6,425 bases of DNA from an uncultured Ruminococcus sp. (lineage in GTDB: Bacteria; Bacillota; Clostridia; Oscillospirales; Ruminococcaceae): NCBI GenBank assembly GCA_937894495.1, contig CALCRR010000206.1, forward strand, positions 1-6,425. The letters run 5' to 3'. Shown here in pieces: positions 1-4,435 of this stretch (its first letter is position 1; the number at the start of each line of letters is the position of its first letter). Below the pieces are notes generated by a model. That model searched no databases. It was given only the letters and a program-made list of their open reading frames with translations, and was not told where the DNA came from. Position numbers and translations under genes: made by a program.

Positions 1-297
1 GCAATGCTTAAAAATGCCGATGTGGTGGTGCTGGACGAAGCCAGCGCCTTTGCCGACCCCGAGTGCGAGGCTCAGGTGCAGAAAGCCTTTACCGAAATGG
101 CAAAGGGCAGAACGGTCATCATGATAGCTCACAGGCTGTCCACCGTCAGAAATGCCGATATGATATATGTGCTGAATAACGGCTCTGTTGAAGAAAAGGG
201 CAGGCATGAGGAGCTGCTTGAAAAGGGCGGTCTTTATGCAAAAATGTGGAGCGAATACCAGAGCTCGATAAACTGGAAGGTAGGTGAAGGAGCATGA
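1..297 (+). CDS. ABC transporter half-subunit, C-terminal end of the ATPase domain (5' partial)
   Basis: Only the last 98 codons lie in the window; the frame is open from base 1 and stops at TGA 295-297. The visible part is the end of an ABC ATPase: a Walker B strand VVVLDE with the catalytic glutamate, an unusual D-loop ASAFADPE in place of the common ASALDPE, and the H-loop IAHRLSTV. The Walker A, signature and membrane segments would be upstream. Its stop overlaps the next gene's start (ATGA, 294-297), so the two are translationally coupled and probably form a heterodimeric exporter-fold transporter. From family knowledge, the SAFADPE D-loop paired with an AHRMRTV partner recalls the YbtPQ/IrtAB-like group, some members of which import siderophores. 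That assignment is inference and the substrate is unknown. Confidence is high for an ABC ATPase and low for the subfamily. Confidence 0.93.
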   Translation, partial: AMLKNADVVVLDEASAFADPECEAQVQKAFTEMAKGRTVIMIAHRLSTVRNADMIYVLNNGSVEEKGRHEELLEKGGLYAKMWSEYQSSINWKVGEGA

Positions 298-2027
298 TAC
301 AAAAGCTTATGAGGCGTTTTGCCCTGACCGAAAAGGGCGCTAAGGATATGGTCATCGGTGTTATGTCGGTGGTGGTATCAAATCTTGTGCTGATGTTCCC
401 CGTGGGGCTGCTCTATTATTTCACTGAGGATTATCTTAACAAGGAGCTGGACAAAAGCCGTGTTATATTCTACATTGCTGGAATAATCGTGTGCCTGATA
501 CTTATTTATATCACTAACTTCTGGCAGTACAACTCTGCCTATTTTGCAACCTATATCGAGTCGGGCAAGCGCAGGGTGAGCCTTGCGGAAAAGCTGAGAA
601 AGCTGCCCCTGTCATTTTTCGGCAAGCGTGATCTTTCAGACCTTACCACCACTATCATGGCGGACAGCGAAGCCATAGAGCACGCAGGCTCTCACCAGAT
701 ACCCCAGTATTACGGCTCAATGATATCAACGGTCATCATCTGTATCGGGCTGTTTTTCTTCCAGTGGAAGATGGCGCTGGCGGCAGTCTGGGTGATACCC
801 ATAGCGCTGATCATCGTGCTGACCTCAAAAAACGTGCAGAATATTTTCACCAGAAAGCAGGCAAAGGCAAAGCTGGAGCTTGACGAGGGCGTGCAGGAAT
901 TTATCGAGGCGAACCGTGACCTGAAAAGCTACAATGCCGAAAACGGCTATCTTACTGAGCTTGAAAGCAAGATCGACACAGTTGAAAAGCGCACCATGAA
1001 TGCTGAGCTGGGCGTGGCAGCATTTGTCGTTTCGGCGCAGCTTATACTAAAGCTGGGTATCGGCACGGTGGCGCTGGTAGGCAGTATACTGCTGAAAAAC
1101 GGCGATATCGACCTTATGCAGTTTTTTGCATTCCTGCTGGTGGCGTCAAGGCTGTATGAGCCCATGAGCGGTACGCTTATCAATCTCGGTGCGGTAAACG
1201 CTTTGCAGGTCAACATCGACCGCATGAACGAGATATCCGACTACCCCGAGCAGACAGGCGACACCAACTTTGACCCCAAAGGCTACGACATCACCTTTGA
1301 CCATGTGGCGTTCTCCTACGATGACGGCAAGACTGTGCTGAGTGACGTAAGCTTTACCGCAAAGCAGGGCGAGGTCACGGCGCTGGTGGGCACCTCAGGC
1401 GGAGGAAAGACCACAGTTTCACGCCTTGCCGCCAGGTTCTGGGACGTGGACAGCGGCGCTGTTACCGTGGACGGTCAGGATATCTCTAAAATTGACCCCG
1501 AAGCGCTGCTGTCGGTATACTCAATAGTTTTTCAGGACGTGACGCTGTTCAATAACTCTGTACTGGAAAATATCCGCGTCGGCAGAAAGGACGCGACCGA
1601 CGAGGAGGTCCTTGAGGCGGCTCGCCTTGCCAACTGTGATGAATTTGCCCTGAAGCTGCCAAAGGGCTACGATACAGTTATCGGCGAGAACGGCAGCGAG
1701 CTTTCGGGCGGTGAGAGACAGCGTATCTCTATCGCCAGGGCGTTTTTGAAAAATGCACCGATAATCCTGCTTGACGAAGCCTCGGCAAGCCTTGATGTTG
1801 AGAACGAAACTGCCATACAGACCGCACTCTCCCGTCTTATCAAGGACAAGACGGTCATGGTAATAGCTCACCGTATGCGCACCGTTTCGGGAGCTGACAA
1901 GATCGTGGTGCTCTCAGACGGCGTAGTTAAGGAAACAGGCAAGCCTTTGGAGCTTATGGAGAAAAACGGCATATTCGCCCGTATGGTAAAAGCTCAGACC
2001 GAGGGACAGGACTGGACGATAGTATAA
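294..2027 (+). CDS. ABC transporter, fused permease/ATP-binding half-subunit
   Basis: This 577-residue membrane protein has the usual length and order of an exporter-fold half-transporter. About six hydrophobic segments lie near residues 20-45, 57-76, 143-157, 160-178, 241-265 and 275-295, followed by an ATPase domain from about residue 335. All nucleotide-binding motifs are intact: Walker A GTSGGGKTT 366-374, Q-loop Gln414, signature LSGGERQR 470-477, Walker B IILLDE 490-495 with catalytic Glu495, D-loop SASLD 497-501 and H-loop His526. The start overlaps the stop of the preceding half-transporter gene, so the pair probably assembles as a heterodimer with two active ATP sites. AHRMRTV around the H-loop recalls YbtQ/IrtB-like subunits, so siderophore or metal-related import is possible; multidrug or peptide export cannot be excluded. 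No clear terminator follows before the promoter at 2083. Confidence 0.95.
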   Translation: MIQKLMRRFALTEKGAKDMVIGVMSVVVSNLVLMFPVGLLYYFTEDYLNKELDKSRVIFYIAGIIVCLILIYITNFWQYNSAYFATYIESGKRRVSLAEKLRKLPLSFFGKRDLSDLTTTIMADSEAIEHAGSHQIPQYYGSMISTVIICIGLFFFQWKMALAAVWVIPIALIIVLTSKNVQNIFTRKQAKAKLELDEGVQEFIEANRDLKSYNAENGYLTELESKIDTVEKRTMNAELGVAAFVVSAQLILKLGIGTVALVGSILLKNGDIDLMQFFAFLLVASRLYEPMSGTLINLGAVNALQVNIDRMNEISDYPEQTGDTNFDPKGYDITFDHVAFSYDDGKTVLSDVSFTAKQGEVTALVGTSGGGKTTVSRLAARFWDVDSGAVTVDGQDISKIDPEALLSVYSIVFQDVTLFNNSVLENIRVGRKDATDEEVLEAARLANCDEFALKLPKGYDTVIGENGSELSGGERQRISIARAFLKNAPIILLDEASASLDVENETAIQTALSRLIKDKTVMVIAHRMRTVSGADKIVVLSDGVVKETGKPLELMEKNGIFARMVKAQTEGQDWTIV

Positions 2028-2082
2028 GCGAGGTCTGCTGTAATTTCTATAAAAAACAAACCGCATTTTGAGTATCAAAGAC

Positions 2083-2111
2083 TTGACTTGCTCATATTTT
2101 TTGAGTATAAT
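2083..2111 (+). promoter_or_regulatory. Sigma-A type promoter upstream of riboswitch 1
   Basis: TTGACT at 2083-2088 and TATAAT at 2106-2111 are separated by exactly 17 bases, a near-consensus housekeeping promoter in AT-rich surroundings. Transcription would start near 2118, leaving a leader of about 130 bases before the riboswitch aptamer. A 10-base direct repeat, TTTTGAGTAT, occurs at 2066-2075 and 2099-2108, the second copy running into the -10 box. Confidence 0.72.
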
Positions 2112-2204
2112 ATAATTATAACATTATTATTGCGGAGTCGGATCATATATTTATACTTAATTTTTAATTGTAGCATATTTTTGTAAGTATTTCAAGACCT
2201 TTTA

Positions 2205-2213
2205 TGCTATAAA
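2205..2213 (+). promoter_or_regulatory. Possible second promoter (extended -10) close to riboswitch 1
   Basis: TGCTATAAA at 2205-2213 is an extended -10 element (TGn followed by TATAAA). No good -35 box sits at normal spacing; TTGTAA at 2181-2186 is 21 bases away. A start near 2220 would place the transcript about 30 bases before the aptamer. The same TATGCTATAA string is the -10 region of the promoter before riboswitch 2, which supports a real element, but AT-rich DNA makes chance matches easy. Confidence 0.4.
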
Positions 2214-2250
2214 TGTATAAATTTGTGATCATAAAATGAACATATGATTT

Positions 2251-2326
2251 TTAGCAAAATTGTTGAAAGGCAGTGACGCAAAGCCATAGGGTCTAAGCTT
2301 GCAAGAGTATGACAGTCGGCTGCCGT
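2251..2326 (+). ncRNA. Cyclic-di-GMP-I (GEMM-I) riboswitch 1
   Basis: The conserved core GACGCAAAGCC lies at 2275-2285. A preceding hairpin (2259-2264 with 2269-2274) is capped by a GAAA tetraloop at 2265-2268. The second hairpin carries GUCUAAG (2291-2297) and UAUGAC (2308-2313), which match the 11-nucleotide tetraloop receptor, and ends in a GCAA loop. The 3' side closes with GGCUGCC at 2318-2324, the usual clostridial form. The closing stem is weak: only GCA with UGC is clean, next to an A-C mismatch. In this class the aptamer binds cyclic di-GMP at the junction of its helices. It lies upstream of the fibronectin/SGNH gene and is followed by an intrinsic terminator, so it probably controls transcription elongation. 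Confidence 0.93.
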
Positions 2327-2359
2327 GAACAGTTCAAGGGTCACGCAAAATGATTTTTC

Positions 2360-2391
2360 AGCAATGCGTCATTTAAGGCGTATTGCTTTTT
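2360..2391 (+). terminator. Riboswitch 1 expression-platform terminator
   Basis: GCAATGCGTC (2361-2370) pairs with GGCGTATTGC (2377-2386) as a 10-base-pair stem with two G-U pairs and a six-base loop; A2360-T2387 can extend it. Five Ts follow at 2387-2391. It lies about 35 bases after the aptamer and 60 bases before the gene start, as expected for an attenuator. TGCGTCATT (2365-2373), which overlaps the 5' arm, is complementary to AGTGACGCA (2272-2280) in the aptamer core, giving an alternative antiterminator pairing. Confidence 0.8.
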
Positions 2392-2453
2392 ATTATACTC
2401 TGAAAAGAGAGAGAAAAATGCTTAATAAAAATACGGTAAAAGAGAGATGTTTT

Positions 2454-3107
2454 ATGAGACTTAAAAGAAGAATAATAACCTCACTGATATGCACATTTAT
2501 TATTGCGAATATTTTATCGGGTACTAATATCATTGCCAATGCCGCAGTAAAGCCAGGAAAGATCACTTTGGGAAAACAGACTGTAACACCTACATATGTG
2601 ACTATCAACTGGCTACAGGCTTCAAATGCTGTGGGATATGAGGTGTATTACAAAAAATCGACTGCAAGCGATTATACTAAAAAGACGACAACGGGAAACA
2701 GTCTTGTTATAAAAGGGCTTTCAAAAAATACAGCCTACAACATCTGGATAAGGGTATATAACGGCTCAGTTTACGGAGATTACAAAAGCTTTGATCTTTA
2801 TACTTATGTTCCAGACGTGGATATTCAGCCTACAAGTCTTACCGCCAGCGGAGTTCAAAGCATAATATGGACGATACCGAGTACCGTTTATTTAAACGGC
2901 AGCAAAAGTTCAATATCAGGCTTTCAGACATTCAAGAAAAACGGCAGCTCATACTCGCTTATAAAGACCTTGGGTAAAACAGAAACACAATGTCCTGTAG
3001 CTCAAAGCCCCTTTACAAATGTTGATTACGGTCTGCGGTTTTATATCGCAAAATCCTACACAGACAGGGATAAAAAAGCTTTTACAGTAAATCATTTTTC
3101 TAATTAA
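2454..3107 (+). CDS. Exported fibronectin type III protein, N-terminal part of an interrupted SGNH hydrolase
   Basis: From ATG 2454 this reads 217 residues to TAA 3105-3107. A signal peptide is clear: basic MRLKRR, a hydrophobic stretch to about residue 27, and a likely cut near ANAA (28-31). Residues about 33-115 form a fibronectin-III-like module with the NW, YEVYYK and L-x-x-NTAYNIWIRVY pattern; residues about 118-217 look like a second, more divergent module. The start at 2454 is preferred because it gives a normal signal peptide and has AGAGAG just upstream; ATG 2418 is an alternative. A GTG at 2325 lies inside the riboswitch and is rejected. The same frame stays open after the stop through a third module and an SGNH domain, so this is probably the front half of a broken 520-residue enzyme. 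The unit is controlled by riboswitch 1. Confidence 0.75.
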   Translation: MRLKRRIITSLICTFIIANILSGTNIIANAAVKPGKITLGKQTVTPTYVTINWLQASNAVGYEVYYKKSTASDYTKKTTTGNSLVIKGLSKNTAYNIWIRVYNGSVYGDYKSFDLYTYVPDVDIQPTSLTASGVQSIIWTIPSTVYLNGSKSSISGFQTFKKNGSSYSLIKTLGKTETQCPVAQSPFTNVDYGLRFYIAKSYTDRDKKAFTVNHFSN

Positions 3108-3398
3108 AGAGATGTTACCATAAGGTCCAACCCGACGACTGTCAGTGCTCCTGCCGTTACTACCAACGGCAACACTATCACTGTAAAATGGAACAAGTCG
3201 ACCAGCGGTGCTGACGGGTACAGGTTATACTACAAACAAGATCTTCCCTACAAGGATACATATGGCACATGGAAGCTTTTCGGAACATATAACAGCAATA
3301 CTACAAGCAGAAGTCTTTCTTGTCCATACGGAGCTAATTACTCCTTCAAGGTAGCGCCTTACTGCATAAATCCCTCTAACAACAGAATAGAAGAGGCT

Positions 3399-4019
3399 AT
3401 GTCAAGCGGTATAACCAAGTCTGCCTCGCCTTATAAATTCAGCGGATATGAAGACCTGATAATCGTGGGTGACTCACGGGTATACTACATGAGCAAGATA
3501 AGCAATATCACAAAGAGATATCCGAATACAAAGTTTATCGGTCTTATCGGGAGCGGATATTCGTGGTTAAATGCTGCCGCAGTGCCGCAGCTGAAAAAGG
3601 CGCTTAGCGACGGCAAAAAGCATATAGTTGTATTCAATCACGGGTTAAATGACCTTAAAGATCAGGCTTCGGGGCACTATGATGATTACATAAAACTATA
3701 TAATACCATACAGTCAAGCTACGGAGCTAAAAACAAGATCTACTTTATGTCGGTAAATCCCGTCATTGACGGAAGCAGGCTTGACAGAGTCCAGGGAAAC
3801 GGCGAAGTCGGGTTTATGACAAACAGGATAAAGGCTTTCAATACAAAAATGAAAAATTACTGGGGAGAAGATCAATATTTAGATATATACGATCATCTGA
3901 TTACTTACGGTTACGACTCTTATGACGGTATTCACTATACATATAAGACCGGCAGCGATATCTATGAACAGCTGCTTATGATGATAGCAAAGCAGATACC
4001 TCAGGCACCAAAGCCATAA
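3399..4019 (+). CDS. SGNH/GDSL-family hydrolase domain (C-terminal part of the interrupted gene)
   Basis: From ATG 3399 this gives 206 residues ending IPQAPKP. SGNH motifs are visible: block I IIVGDSRV with nucleophile Ser26, a block II-like glycine in LIGSGYSW, block III NHGLND carrying the oxyanion Asn, and block V DGIHY with Asp176 and His179. Such enzymes are esterases that often remove acetyl groups from polysaccharides or the cell wall; the substrate here is not determinable. This ATG is only the first in-frame start after the stop at 3105-3107. GAAGAGG lies two bases upstream, which is too close for a normal ribosome site, and the product would lack a signal peptide. It is more likely the catalytic end of the longer interrupted protein. 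It carries no dockerin, unlike the next gene. Confidence 0.72.
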   Translation: MSSGITKSASPYKFSGYEDLIIVGDSRVYYMSKISNITKRYPNTKFIGLIGSGYSWLNAAAVPQLKKALSDGKKHIVVFNHGLNDLKDQASGHYDDYIKLYNTIQSSYGAKNKIYFMSVNPVIDGSRLDRVQGNGEVGFMTNRIKAFNTKMKNYWGEDQYLDIYDHLITYGYDSYDGIHYTYKTGSDIYEQLLMMIAKQIPQAPKP

Positions 4020-4072
4020 AATTGCAGCATAGCAGTTAACTGTGTGCAAAAAATTGAGCATAATAATTCTAT

Positions 4073-4112
4073 AAAAAAGCAATGCGTTGTAAAATGCGCA
4101 TTGCTTTTTTAT
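4073..4112 (+). terminator. Strong intrinsic terminator after the SGNH gene
   Basis: A perfect 14-base inverted repeat pairs 4073-4086 with 4097-4110 around a ten-base loop, its 3' arm ending in six Ts. Because the 5' arm begins with six As it could also act on the minus strand. Its core arm GCAATGCG is identical to the arm of the attenuator after riboswitch 1 (2361-2368). Confidence 0.9.
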
Positions 4113-4244
4113 TACTGGTAGTTTATTGTGTAGCAAAAAAACTATCTCGCACTGCGGCAAGCTTAGTTCTGGGCTGCTTCCTGCTTTTGCTCTTCGCTTT
4201 GCTGATAAGCTGCTTAAAAAATTCATTTCCTTTTTGTTCATATC

Positions 4245-4278
4245 TTGACAAAAAAACGCCACCATGATATGCTATAAT
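4245..4278 (+). promoter_or_regulatory. Promoter for riboswitch 2 and the CHAP-dockerin gene
   Basis: TGCTATAAT at 4270-4278 is a perfect extended -10 element. A perfect TTGACA lies at 4245-4250, but 22 bases from TATAAT; at the ideal 17-base spacing the -10 would be TATGCT at 4268-4273. Either way the start falls near 4280-4286, directly at the 5' edge of the aptamer, which supports the assignment. Confidence 0.7.
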
Positions 4279-4284
4279 CAATAC

Positions 4285-4360
4285 ATCGGCAAAATTGCAA
4301 AAAAGCAATGACGCAAAGCCAAAGGGTATGAGCCGTATGGTATGACAGCCGGTTGCCATG
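4285..4360 (+). ncRNA. Cyclic-di-GMP-I (GEMM-I) riboswitch 2
   Basis: The core GACGCAAAGCC at 4310-4320 is identical to riboswitch 1. The closing stem is clean (GGCAA 4288-4292 with UUGCC 4353-4357) and the first hairpin is perfect (AUUGC 4294-4298 with GCAAU 4305-4309). Its loop, however, is six As instead of a GNRA tetraloop, and the receptor strand reads GUAUGAG instead of GUCUAAG, so the usual loop-receptor contact appears lost on both sides. UAUGACAGCCGGUUGCC at the 3' side keeps the family pattern. It precedes the CHAP-lectin-dockerin gene and its start is placed almost at the transcription start. Confidence 0.92.
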
Positions 4361-4390
4361 AACTTTAGTTTATGCTATATGGCGATCTTT

Positions 4391-4420
4391 TGGCGATGTA
4401 TTTTTGACATTGTTATTTTT
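4391..4420 (+). terminator. Candidate terminator in the riboswitch 2 platform
   Basis: TGGCGATGT (4391-4399) can pair with ACATTGTTA (4407-4415), nine pairs of which three are G-U, followed by five Ts at 4416-4420. It ends one base before the ribosome site. The stem is weak, so it could instead hide the ribosome site region or be fortuitous. GUUGCCA of the aptamer's closing strand (4352-4358) can pair with its 5' arm. Confidence 0.33.
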
Positions 4421-4421
4421 C

Positions 4422-4427
4422 AGGAGG
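4422..4427 (+). promoter_or_regulatory. Ribosome binding site that sets the CHAP gene start
   Basis: AGGAGG is a perfect Shine-Dalgarno core eight bases before ATG 4436 and only two before ATG 4430. This selects 4436 and rules out the longer frame from ATG 4358, which lies in the aptamer. Confidence 0.85.
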
Positions 4428-4435
4428 ATATGTTT

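Larger units (their letters stand above)
2454..4019 (+). pseudogene. Composite: signal peptide-FnIII-FnIII-FnIII-SGNH hydrolase with one in-frame stop
   Basis: The reading frame used by 2454-3107 and by the SGNH coding region is the same, and the only stop between 2454 and 4017 is TAA at 3105-3107. After the stop, 97 codons (3108-3398) encode another fibronectin-III-like module (from SNPTTVSAP to about base 3395) with no ATG, GTG or TTG in frame, so that module cannot be started independently. The intact product would be about 520 residues: an exported esterase-like enzyme with three beta-sandwich spacer or binding modules. No frameshift is needed, so a single substitution creating TAA from a codon such as CAA, AAA, GAA or TAT explains everything. 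Alternatives are stop-codon readthrough or an error in the assembled sequence. TAA and TGA end the other genes here, so a changed genetic code is unlikely. Confidence 0.68.

Noticed and set aside
146..1871. Minus-strand frames opposite the ABC genes
   Set aside because: They are shadows of strongly coding plus-strand frames, with no domains or ribosome sites.
2028..2082. A terminator for the ABC operon
   Set aside because: No stable hairpin followed by Ts is visible between the stop at 2027 and the promoter at 2083.
2325..2453. N-terminal extension of the FnIII gene from GTG 2325
   Set aside because: It begins in the aptamer and runs through the attenuator, has no ribosome site, and would bury the clear signal peptide that starts at 2454.
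4082..4267. Small plus-strand frame with a hydrophobic start
   Set aside because: It begins inside the terminator hairpin, has no ribosome site and ends in the next promoter; the hydrophobicity comes from T-rich sequence.
4123..4359. Minus-strand frame ending in a basic Lys/Arg-rich tail, with the A/T-flanked hairpin at 4073-4110 just downstream
   Set aside because: The tail and possible minus-strand terminator hint at a gene remnant, but its start lies across riboswitch 2 and its promoter, no ribosome site is seen, and the GCT-rich tract gives low-complexity protein. The stretch 4113-4244 therefore has no supported gene.
4358..4435. Extension of the CHAP gene from ATG 4358
   Set aside because: It starts in the closing stem of riboswitch 2 and lacks a ribosome site, while AGGAGG at 4422-4427 fits ATG 4436 and a normal signal peptide.
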